27,495 bases of DNA, from the NCBI GenBank assembly GCA_963575745.1, contig CAUYUJ010003068.1, positions 55,001-82,495 of the forward strand, read 5' to 3'. The notes under the pieces are model-generated. The model was given only the letters and a program-made list of their open reading frames with translations. It had not been told where the DNA came from and did not search any database. The DNA comes from Prorocentrum cordatum. Lineage: Eukaryota; Sar; Dinophyceae; Prorocentrales; Prorocentraceae. The first letter of the stretch is position 1; each line of letters begins with the position of its first letter. Below, piece by piece: positions 10,470 to 18,422 of the stretch. Made by a program: the position numbers and the translations under genes.

Positions 10470-10660
10470 GGGCGATAACCAGGGTTATCGGGCTTGCCCC
10501 CCCCCCCGCCCTCCCCCCCTCAGGATAACCTAACCTTGTCCGTTGTGCAGGTCCGCGGGACGAGGGGCGCGGGCATATGCAGGGCTGCCCACAGCTCGAG
10601 GGTTAGGTTGTCGGCCGGCCCCCTCCTCCCCCCCCCCCCCCCCGGGATAACCCGGGTCAT
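10470..10660. repeat. GGATAACC motif cluster with C-runs
   Basis: The block holds the near-palindrome GATAACCAGGGTTATC at about 10477, then CAGGATAACCTAACC at about 10521, the inverse GGGTTAGGTTG at about 10600 and GGGATAACCCGGG at about 10641. Long C-runs (16 C at 10628-10643) lie between them. The organisation looks like a short structured repeat, but its function is unknown. Confidence 0.5.
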
Positions 10661-10730
10661 CGCCGATTCCAAAAAAACGGTCTCTTGCGAGTCCAGATGA
10701 TGTAAAACATGGACATCGCAGCCGTTCTGG

Positions 10731-10830
10731 TGTTCTTGAGCGCTCTGGGAAGGTCTGGATCAGCCCAGAGAGAATCGGTCAAGAGATGAGGACGAGGGCA
10801 AATTCGCTCAAATCGGTCCCAATACCGTAG
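10731..10830 (+). repeat. ~100-bp direct repeat, copy 1
   Basis: From TGTTCTTGAGCGCTCTGGGA to AATCGGTCCCAATACCGT. It matches 10946-11048 closely, especially over the second half (AGAGAATCGGTCAAGAGA and GGGCAAATTCGCTCAAATC). A small TIR element lies exactly between the copies. Confidence 0.85.
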
Positions 10831-10832
10831 TG

Positions 10833-10939
10833 TTAAGTCGGGCCTGTCCTTCTACAGGAGTAATTTTCAAAACTGCTTATTTTTGACTCTTTTTTGTTTG
10901 TCGTCCAACTCCGCCTGTAGGAGGACATACCTGACCTAA
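10833..10939 (+). mobile_element. Small TIR (MITE-like) element, family A copy 1
   Basis: A 107-bp segment with terminal inverted repeats. The left 28 bp begin TTAAGTCGGGCCTGTCC and the right 28 bp end ACATACCTGACCTAA; the right end reverse-complemented matches the left at about 22 of 28 positions. The interior is T-rich. A second copy with the same ends lies at 25225-25386 (left ends 25/28, right ends 22/28 identical between copies). No open frame is present, so any movement would need a transposase supplied elsewhere. TTAA/CTAA at the ends may be target-site remnants. Confidence 0.75.
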
Positions 10940-10945
10940 TTCCAG

Positions 10946-11048
10946 TGTTCTGGAGCGCTCTGAGAATTGCCCTGAGCAACCCCCCAGAGAGAATCGGTCA
11001 AGAGAAGGGGATGAGGGCAAATTCGCTCAAATCGGTCCCAAGACCGTG
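10946..11048 (+). repeat. ~100-bp direct repeat, copy 2
   Basis: From TGTTCTGGAGCGCTCTGAGA to AATCGGTCCCAAGACCGT, homologous to 10731-10830. The pair could be a tandem duplication later split by the TIR element, or a tandem unit that includes the element. Confidence 0.85.
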
Positions 11049-11363
11049 GTGGGCAAATCACGGAGGGTCAGCGGGCCAGTGGGTTGCTGGAGGATTGCAA
11101 GACTGCAAGAGGACACTCAGCAGCAATCACATAAAGCGAGCTGGACGCGTTTTACAGCCAAAACGCTGAAACAAGGACCGCTCTGGTCTCGGGATGGGTT
11201 CTGGTTTTCGGGCCGTTCCTTAGCTGTAGGTTAGGGAGCCTATTCTAGACGCTTCGCATAACCCCACCAGCCCATCCAAAAGCGATGCCCAGACGAGTTG
11301 CCCTGATCGGGGGTGTGGAGTAAAAAGCAGTGTAATGACTGGTTGGGTAAGACGTCGTACCCC
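11049..11363. other. Unassigned spacer
   Basis: About 310 bp of mixed sequence between the direct repeat and a GGA tract. Nothing recognisable was found in either strand. Confidence 0.4.
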
Positions 11364-11496
11364 AAGAGGGGGAGGATGGAGGGAGAATCAGGGGAGGAGC
11401 AAGAGGAGGAGGAGGGATGAGGAGGGGGAGGGGGAAGGGGAGGAGGGAGGAGGAACAGGCGGATGAGGAAGAGGATGAGGAGGAGGAGGAGGAGGA
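11364..11496. repeat. (GGA)n microsatellite left of composite copy 3
   Basis: GGAGGATGGAGG grading into AGGAGGAGG and ending directly at CCAGTGTAAA. Reverse-complemented, it corresponds to the (CCT)n that follows composite copy 1 at 1752. Confidence 0.9.
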
Positions 11497-12170
11497 CCAG
11501 TGTAAACCCAAGACTCATCAACGATGGTGAAGTAAGCCCGCCCTCCGAGTTTCCCACTTATAGGCCCCTACGCGGGTTCAGTTTCACTGAGGGAACTGGC
11601 TCGTTTGAAGACAACCGCTTGAAAATTCCGAATTGTGCCAGGACGCCATTCTTGGGACATCAACGCCGCGAATCACCATTCCTGTTGCGTCTTGACGGTC
11701 CTGAGTGGTGCCCAAACACCTTTCGTGGAACTTCAACACCGCGAATCAACATGACTGCTGCTCCCGGACATTCTGACATCGTGCCAAAGCATCACATCTG
11801 TGACGTTATCCATGATAATCCTTGACAGTGTTGCAAACTCCAAAGACGAATGCGCGCGGCGCTAAGGCGAGAACCACATGTTGAAAATGAACCACCCTCC
11901 TGCCGTGAAACCCGTACCCTTGTCTAAGACGAGTGCGCGCGGCGTTGGGGAGAGAACCACAGTAAAAAACGGGCCGCCCTCTATCCGTGAAGCTCGTGCA
12001 AATTTTCAAGAAGAACGTGCGCGGCGCGAAGGCGAGAGCCACACGTTGAAAGCAGACCGCTCTCCATGTTTGAACCTCTTGCGAATTTCAGCTTCAGGCT
12101 CATAAGCGGTCGGGAAGTCTCAGTCGAAACGCCCGGCCTGCCTTTTCGACTGGCCTCGTGGTGCGACAGG
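11497..12170 (-). repeat. Composite repeat, copy 3 (inverted)
   Basis: On the minus strand it reads CTGTCGCAC, the leader with GGCCGGGCGTTTCG, three ~82-bp minisatellite units (anchors near 11852, 11934 and 12018), a diverged middle region, the GTAGGGGCCTATA and ATCGTTGATGA tail, and TTTACACTGG. This is the same order as 1020-1750. The block is 674 bp against 731 bp because one minisatellite unit is missing. GGA tracts flank it on both sides. Confidence 0.8.
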
Positions 12171-12189
12171 GAGGAGTCATTCAGAAGGA

Positions 12190-12322
12190 GAAAGGATGGA
12201 GGAGGAGGAGGAGGAGGAGGAGGAGGAGGAGGAGGAGGAGGAGGAGGAGCAGGAGAAGGAGGAGGAGGAGGAGGAGGAGGAGGAGGAGGAGGAGGAGGAG
12301 GAGGAGGAGGAGATGGAGGAGG
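12190..12322. repeat. (GGA)n microsatellite
   Basis: About 130 bp of nearly uninterrupted GGA with single GCA, GAA and GAT variants. It sits at the right boundary of composite copy 3, the mirror of the CCT block before composite copy 1. Confidence 0.95.
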
Positions 12323-12339
12323 AGGGCGAGCAGAAAGGC

Positions 12340-13280
12340 CAGAGGCCTCTTGGATGCCTCTCGGAGTCTCTTCGGATTTCGCTCGAAAGTCCTCTTGGGG
12401 CGTCTTAGGGGTCTCTTGACCGTCTCGGAGGCCTCTTGGGATGTCTTGGGTGCCTTTGGGGGCCTCTTGGAGCCTCTTGGAGGTATCTTGGGAGCATCTT
12501 GGTGGCGTCTTGGGAGCCTCTTGGGGGGGGGCCTCTTGCCTCCTGGCACCTTTTGGGGCCGTCTTGGGGCATCCTTGGGAGCCTCTTTGGGGAGGCCTCT
12601 TGCTTCCTGGGCACCACTTGGGGCCGTCTTGGGGCACCCTTGAGCCTCGGGGGCCAGCTTGGAGCCATCCTTAGGAGAAATCGATCAAAGGAGGGGGGCT
12701 CTTTTCTTGGGGTTCCCCCAGGAGGCCAAAATGTAGCCAAAACCACGGTGAAAGCAATGATGTTGGCAGTCTCGCCGAGGCCTCTAGGGGCGTCTTGGGT
12801 GCCTTTGGGGGGCCTCCTGGGGCGTCTTGGGGGTCTCTTGGGAGCTCTTGGGGGCCTCCTGGGCACCTCTTGGGGCCCTCTCGGGGGCCATCTTGGAGGC
12901 GATCGATCAAGGGAGGGGGTCTCCAGGTCCCCCCCTCAGGAGGCGAATATGTGGCCAACACCATCGTCAAATCAATGATGTTGGTTGGCATTATCGCCGA
13001 GGCGTCTTGGGGCGTCTAAGGGTGCCTCTGGGGGACGTCTTGGGGATCTCTTGGGAGCCTCTTGTGTGGCATCTTGGGGCCTCCTGGGCAACTCTTGGGG
13101 CCATCTTGGGGCACCCTTGCGAGGCTTGGGGGCCATCTTTGCCATCTTGGAGGAGATCGGTCACAGTATGGGAGCTACCCCATTTGTCCCCTCTCCCCCC
13201 CACCCATAGGAGGCCAACATGTGGCCAAAACCTTAGTAAATCAGTGATTCCGGTTTCCGCGCCGAGGCCATCTTGGATGC
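12340..13280 (+). repeat. CTTGGGG-type satellite with 222-254 bp higher-order unit
   Basis: Short units of the form GCCTCTTGGG/GTCTTGGGG repeat at ~10-30 bp spacing. Three blocks interrupt them at about 12680, 12902 and 13156. Each begins ATCGATCAA/ATCGGTCAC, runs through a pyrimidine-rich stretch and AGGAGGCCAAxATGTxGCC, and ends in xGTxATCxATGATGTTGG-like sequence. Block spacing is 222 then 254 bp. Read on the minus strand, the blocks give related peptides (NIIAFTVVLATFWPP and NIIDLTMVLATYSPP), but the short-unit regions are pure repeat, so I do not call a gene. Confidence 0.8.
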
Positions 13281-13363
13281 TTCAACGATCCGCCGCCCCT
13301 TTTCCAGATTCAGGAAGGGGGAGGGGGAGGGGTCAAGACACCCTCCAGATAGCAAGCCGTCTA

Positions 13364-13640
13364 GCTCAATCCCACCCGCCCTCCCAACACATTAGCAACA
13401 CCCGAGCCTCAGCATGTTCAGCGGCCGTCTTTGGATGGACAGCTACTGGGAACCAAAACCGAGCCCATGTGCGCGACGCTGGGGCGAGGTGCGCCACGCG
13501 TGCCAGGCGCGCCACGCGCGCCAGGCACCCCTGGGGCCCGAGCGTGCCAGGCACGCTTGGTGCGCCAGATGCGCCGCGTGCCTCCGCGTGCGCCAGGTGT
13601 GCCATGTTCGGGGCACGTGCAGAGTGTGTCAGGTGCGCTT
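13364..13640 (+). repeat. Long direct repeat A (left copy)
   Basis: From GCTCAATCCCACCCGCCC through GCCTCAGCATGTTCAGCGG into a GCGCCACGCGTGCC-type short tandem region. It is homologous in the same orientation to 15273-15555. The tandem part reads as Arg/Cys/Ala-rich peptides on either strand; this is composition, not a recognised protein. Confidence 0.8.
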
Positions 13641-13970
13641 GCGCACGTGACAGCGCACATCGGGAAACATGTCAGCCCCCATCATCCTTGTCGAAAGCCA
13701 CTGCCCATCATTGTATCTGGTGGGTGGGCCTGCGCACAGCTGGCCATACGCCACCTCCCCCGTCGTCCCTGTCAAAAACCACTTGACAGTGATCGCGTGG
13801 TGGCCGCGCATGATCCAGATTTAGCCGCGAGGTGCCTGGTGTATGGTGCTTTTGTCAGAGATGGCAGTCCTGCGCACAGCATGCAATATGCTGACACCTC
13901 CGCCGTCCCTGTCAAACAACCATACAAAGTGCTCGCGGGCCTCACGAACTTGATTCCAGACTTTACCCCA
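13641..13970 (+). repeat. TGACAGGG-bounded repeat modules (left)
   Basis: CCTGCGCACAGC occurs at about 13726 and 13869. Each is followed by an ATACGCCACCTCC/ATGCTGACACCTCC segment and then GTCCCTGTCAAA, so there is a ~140-bp direct repeat. 13790-13858 matches 15159-15226 in direct orientation (ATCGCGT, GCGCATG, ATTT, GTGTAT, TTTTGNCAG in order). Confidence 0.65.
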
Positions 13971-14057
13971 AAGTGTATTTCGGTCCCCGCGTCCTCCTCC
14001 CTCCTTCCTCTCTCCTCCTCCCTCTCCCCCCTCCTCCCTGCGTTTCACCCACCCAGT

Positions 14058-15060
14058 ACAACGCTTCGTGGCCCCATAGGGAGCTCCACCGAAGGCCCCA
14101 GTGGCAGGGTTCGCATGGCGGCCCCGCGTTTTGGCGCACCCCTCACACGGTTCGTGGCCCCATAGTGAGCTCCACCGAAGGCCCCGGTTGCAGGGTTCGC
14201 ATGGCGGCCCCGCCCCATTTTGACGCACCCCTCACACGGTTCGTGGCCCCATACAGAGCTCCACCGAAGCCCCAGTGGCAGGATTCGCATAGCGGCCCCG
14301 CTCCATTTATTTTGGCGCACCTCTCAAACGGTTCGTTGCCCCATAGAGAGCTCCACCGGAAGCCCCAGTGGCAGGGTTCGCATAGCGGCCCCGCTTCATT
14401 TCGGCGAACCCCTCACACGGTTCGTGGCCCCATAGGGAGTTCCACCGAAAGCCCCAATGGCAGGGTTCGCATGGCGGCCCCGCCCCATATAGGCGCACCC
14501 CTCGCACGGTTCGTGGCCCAATAGGGAGCTCCACCGAAGGCCCCAGTGGCAGGGTCCGCATGGCGGCCCAGCCCCATTGTGGCGCACCCCTCACACGGTT
14601 TGTGGCCACATAGGGAGCTCCACCGAAGGCTCCAGTGGCAGGTTCGCATGGCGGCCCCGCCCCATTTTGGCGCACCCCCTCACACGGTTCGTGGCCCCAT
14701 ATGGGGCTTTGCCGAAGGCCCCAGAAGCACGGTCGCATGGTGGCCCCGCCTCATTTTGGCGCACCCCTCACACGGTTCGTCGCCCCACAGGGAGCTCAAC
14801 CGAAAGCCCCCGTGGCAGGGTTCGCATGGCGGCCCAGCCCCATTGTGGCGCAACCCTCACACGGTTCGTGGCCCCTTGGGGAGTTCCACCGAAGGCCCCA
14901 GTGGCAGGTTCGCATGGCGGCCCCGCTCCATTTTGACGCACCCCTCACACGGTTCGTGGCCCCATGTGGGGCTTTACCGAAGGCCCCAGTGGTAGGGTTC
15001 ACATCGCGGCCCCGCCCTATTTTGGCGCATCCCTCACGCGGTTCGTGGCCCCATAAGGAA
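14058..15060 (+). repeat. 89-bp satellite array, 11 units
   Basis: The anchor TTCGTGGCCCC recurs at 14065, 14151, 14240, 14332, 14421, 14510, 14599, 14688, 14776, 14865, 14953 and 15042, giving intervals of 86-92 with 89 most common. A unit runs GGCGCACCCCTCACACGG, anchor, CATAGGGAGCTCCACCGAAG, GCCCCAGTGGCAGGGTTCG, CATGGCGGCCCCGCCCCATTTT. Units differ by a few substitutions and small indels. 89 is not a multiple of 3, yet long frames stay open because stops are rare in all frames; no protein is implied. Confidence 0.95.
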
Positions 15061-15124
15061 TTCCTCTTGCTTCGTCCCACCTGCCGTGCGGTTCTCACAC
15101 TTGCGTATGGTTGGGTCCTTCGCC

Positions 15125-15235
15125 CGTATTTTTTTTGACAGGGACGAGGTGGGGGCCCGCATCGCGTTGGTTGCGCATGCTCCGAATTTGGAGGCAGAGT
15201 GCGTTGTGTATTACTTTTTGACAGGGGTGGTGGGG
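15125..15235 (+). repeat. TGACAGGG-bounded repeat module (right)
   Basis: TTTTTTTGACAGGGACGAGG, a spacer with ATCGCGTTGGTTGCGCATG and GTGCGTTGTGTATTAC, then TTTTTGACAGGGGTGG. The spacer matches 13790-13858; the boundary motif TTTTTGACAGGG is the reverse complement of the CCCTGTCAAAAA boundaries on the left side. Confidence 0.65.
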
Positions 15236-15272
15236 GCGGGAACATGGTTCCTGGTTGGCCGCCGGTCGTCTG

Positions 15273-15560
15273 GGCTCACTCCCACCCGCCCTCCCGACAC
15301 ATAAGTAGACCTGGGCCTCAGCATGTTCAGCGGTCGTCTATGGATGGACCCCATGTGCACGACGCGAGGTGCGCCACGCGTGCCGGGCGCTTCAGGCGCG
15401 CCAGGCACCCCTGGGGCCCAAGCGTGCCAGGCACGCCTCGCGCGCCAGATACTCCACGTGCGTCATGTTTGCCGCATGGCCCACCCGCGCCAGGTGCGCC
15501 ACGTCTGGGGCACGCGCAGAGTGTGCAAGGTGCGCCCGTCCGCAGCCGTTGGCTCTAGCT
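15273..15560 (+). repeat. Long direct repeat A (right copy)
   Basis: Homologous to 13364-13640 (GCTCACTCCCACCCGCCC, then GCCTCAGCATGTTCAGCGG at 15314), with a ~25-bp deletion after GGATGGAC. It runs almost to the assembly gap, so its true end is unknown. Confidence 0.8.
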
Positions 15561-15581
15561 TGGACGCAGCCGGGGGGCGGG

Positions 15582-15681
15582 NNNNNNNNNNNNNNNNNNN
15601 NNNNNNNNNNNNNNNNNNNNNNNNNNNNNNNNNNNNNNNNNNNNNNNNNNNNNNNNNNNNNNNNNNNNNNNNNNNNNNNNN
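15582..15681. other. Assembly gap (100 N)
   Basis: Exactly 100 N, a conventional placeholder for a gap of unknown size. The sequence on its two sides should not be assumed adjacent; the right side (15682-15760) is unassigned. Confidence 0.98.
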
Positions 15682-15820
15682 AGGAGAGGATTATCAGCCG
15701 TTCAACATAGAGTTCTTCTTGGGGTTCGAGGTCCAGGGCAAGGGCGCAGCCGCCGTATGAGCTCGAGCGACGCGCGGCCCGCCACTTCCTTAGATGATGT
15801 GTGGCTTAACGTAACACCCC

Positions 15821-16538
15821 TTGTTCGCGCGTCGGGCCTGCAGACCACCCATGTGGCTGAAGCGGCTGCAGGTCATGTCCTTCAATCCGCTGCACCTAGT
15901 GGGGATACGCCAGCTAGAAGTGGTCACTGAGCTTGCTAATTTGTCGGCCGTTGGGCTGCAGGGCACGAGAGTTCGGGCTTTCGGTCAAGAACAGTATCGC
16001 GTGCAGCGGGTCGCAGGCCGATTCGTTATCCACGCTGGGTGGTCGCATGGGGCTATTACTAATTCACACGCTAGTTGTAGTATTGTACTTCCACGGAGGT
16101 GGCCTCAGAAGTCGGTCAGACGCATCGACACGCCTGCACGTCCTTTGCAAGGTCGAGGGATTGGCGCTGATATATGTTATGATGGATTCCTCATGTACCC
16201 GCTCGTACTATACTTCCCTCGGAGGCCGAGCCACAACTCACTGGTGCCACAGTATCTGGCGTGTTGTGAGAAGCTGACGAAGTGGGCGTCCAAATGTCTG
16301 GCTTCCCTCCCGTCCAGATGCTTGCCCTTCCTCATGGTGGACCTGAATGACGGGTTGGGCGCTCGCAAGGTTGGGGGGAGCTAGTATCGGTGCAATCTTC
16401 AGTTGTGGGCATTGGTGTGTCTGCGGAGAAGATTGTCGGCGGTGCTGGTCAGAAATTTCGTGAGCTATTGGAGCGCCACGGCATGGTTGCATTGATGACG
16501 ATGTCTCCTTTGCGTCCCACGTTTTTTTTTTTTTTTTT

Positions 16539-16576
<38 letters not shown>

Positions 16577-16735
16577 AATTCTGGGGCGACTTCTACGATT
16601 GATCATATCGGCTGGCCTGCGCGTTTTCTTGGCTGCGTCGAATATTGCATACCTCTCTCTGGGCTTGGGCGCAAACTGCAGGCGATCCCGACAGCATGCC
16701 CAAGAGATCGCATTCCTGTTATTGCTTCGACGACG
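15821..16735 (+). pseudogene. APE-type endonuclease domain of plus-strand LINE
   Basis: The first frame reads VMSFNPLHLVGIRQL (Asn22 at the usual active-site Asn), AVGLQGTRVRAFG, IHAGWSHGAIT and HASCSIVLPRR, and ends with the D-x-N motif MVDLNDGLG (Asp at 16340). After a frame change it continues SSVVGIGVSAEKIVGGAG, KFRELLERHGMVALMTM. After the T-run/(TA)n block the first frame resumes with GATSTIDHIGWPARFLG, whose D-H matches the last catalytic pair. At the place of the usual metal-binding Glu (QET/QEH) this copy has Gly (LQGTR). The domain is broken by frameshift and microsatellite. Confidence 0.8.
16521..16573. repeat. Poly(T) followed by (TA)n inside the endonuclease region
   Basis: About 23 T run directly into about 15 TA dinucleotides. 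On the protein level the block replaces a few residues between LRPTFF and GATSTIDHI. Nothing else this AT-rich occurs in the surrounding 3 kb. Confidence 0.95.
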
Positions 16736-17654
16736 TTGGCACCTTATCACGAGGGACTGCACAGAGGTAAGCAGCAAGCTCCAGATGGGCAGTTGCGAGA
16801 ACAGGTGCGATGGGACAGGGACCTGCTTATGGCAGCGCTCAAGGGAAGTGGCGTTCGCAAGCAGTTTCTTGAAAAAGTTGAGGCGGGGCTGGGGGAGATC
16901 GAGCCCACGTGCGAGACTAGGAGTCCAGACATTGTGTTTGCGAAGTTGGATGAGGTGACACGCGGAGTGGGGGCTAAGTACTTCACTGCTCCTCCTCGCA
17001 CAGAGGCTCAACAAGCGGACCTTGCAGATCGGCTCCGTTTGCTGCGAGAAAGAAAAGAATTGCGTAGGCGGATAGGGGAATGTGCTGAAAGTTATCCTGA
17101 GGTGGCTCGGCAGGTTGATGAAGCCAGACACCGAGCGCCCCAGGAGCGGGCGCCCTCCTCGTCTTGCACGCTCTGTGGATGCTGGTGGTCGGGATGTGTC
17201 CCCCGTGCGTGCTCGTCTGAAGGCATGTCTTCTGGAACTTAGACAGATCACCCGCAAATGTAAGTCCTTGTGCAGGAAGCAGCATCTGTCCAACGGTGAT
17301 GCTCTGACTGAGGAGATCTTCGGGGCATGGCAGAAACGAGACATTGCACGTGTACGTAGGCCCAGCTTACGGTTGGCGGGCGGGCGGTTCGGGAAGGGAA
17401 AGCAGGATCTCAGCCGATTCAACGGTGCGCCCCCCTCGACCGACGAGTGGATGAAGGTGTGGGGGGCTCGTGGAGGACAGGGAGGTATGTTGGCTAAACA
17501 TATTACGTGGGAGGAGCTGTCGCACATCCAGGACTCGTTCGATCTCGTGGGCCCCCCTCCTGGTCTTGGGGTGGGTCTTCAGGAAGAGGCGCTGTGCATG
17601 GCGGAGGAGGAGTTCGAGGGGCTCGCCAGGTATCTACGGAAAGCACCCAAATGA
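16736..17654 (+). pseudogene. LINE linker between endonuclease and RT
   Basis: The first frame reads RWDRDLLMAALKGSGVRKQFL, ETRSPDIVFAKLDEVT, and a Lys/Arg-rich helix RLRLLRERKELRRRIGEC. The next frame takes over near 17160 with RARLKACLLELRQITRKCKS, GRFGKGKQDLSRFNGAPP and ITWEELSHIQDSFD. The first part is a plausible coiled coil. I know no function for this region; its position between EN and RT is typical of the family. Confidence 0.65.
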
Positions 17655-18422
17655 AATGGGGGTCCCTGGATGGGCCCTGCCTGTAGAAATTTGGGGCATG
17701 TGTCTGGGGCCCGCGCCTCCTCCTCCTAAGGTTCGGACAGCGGGAGTTGGGGCCGAGACTGACGATACCGTGGGGCATACTGTTCAGAGATGGGTTAAAT
17801 CGGGTCTGGCCTTGATCAGGTTCTCTGGAAGGGTACCGAAGTTGTGGAACTGTTCGGCTGGGCACCCCCTGGTCAAGTCAGCCATTCCTGGGCCGAAGGG
17901 GAGGAGAGTGGTCCATGGGTTAGACCCGCTGGGCAAAGGATACTTCTCGCACCTTATGTCTCGGGGACCTAGCTACACTAACTCCGAGCTGGACCACGGG
18001 TTCCTGAAGAAGAGGAGGAGGGAGGACGCTATTGCTGCTAGTATGGCCGTGAGCTGGAGACTTAATAAATGTGGTTCCTCCTGGGTGGATTCGCTCAAAG
18101 ATATGTCAAACGCGTTTGCTTCCACGTCCTGGCTGTGTCTTGATCAAGCAGTTGATACACTAAGTCGGCAGTGCGACGTACACCTCTTTCGCCAACGTTA
18201 CCGTGCCGCGCGCTGCCTGCTGCCTAGCTCTACGGAGGAGGTGCTGCTGAAGACGGGATGCGGGCCGCTGATGGGGGACCCCATTTGCGGTTGCATCGTT
18301 CGTTAGAGTTTTCCGCCCACCTGTAGATGCATGGTTAGAACGATATCGGCAGTTCGATCTAGAAGATGATGTGCTGTTCGCGAGGTTTGCTCCACTGAAA
18401 GGGGGATCGGTGCAGTGACACG
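17655..18422 (+). pseudogene. Reverse transcriptase fingers/palm (5' part)
   Basis: It starts GVPGWALPVEIWGM and has AIPGPKGRRVVHGLDPLGKG as the RT fingers motif. Motif A reads SWVDSLKDMSNAFAS with Asp at 18100, and a motif B-like GPLMGDPICGCIV lies near 18270. The frame stops at 18304-18306, and coding signal continues in another frame (VFRPPVDAWLERYRQFDLEDD) before joining the frame with YADD. A single small indel near 18300 explains the break. Confidence 0.82.

Noticed and set aside
12827-14165. 319- and 244-codon plus-strand frames across the CTTGGGG satellite and repeat A
   Set aside because: The frames follow satellite units with periods that are not multiples of three, so no protein sequence is preserved from unit to unit.
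15696-15760. Similarity of GGGCAAGGGCGC at 15737 and 21079 suggesting duplicated exons flanking the plus-strand LINE
   Set aside because: The match is only about a dozen bases in GC-rich coding-like sequence and does not extend; it is also next to an assembly gap.
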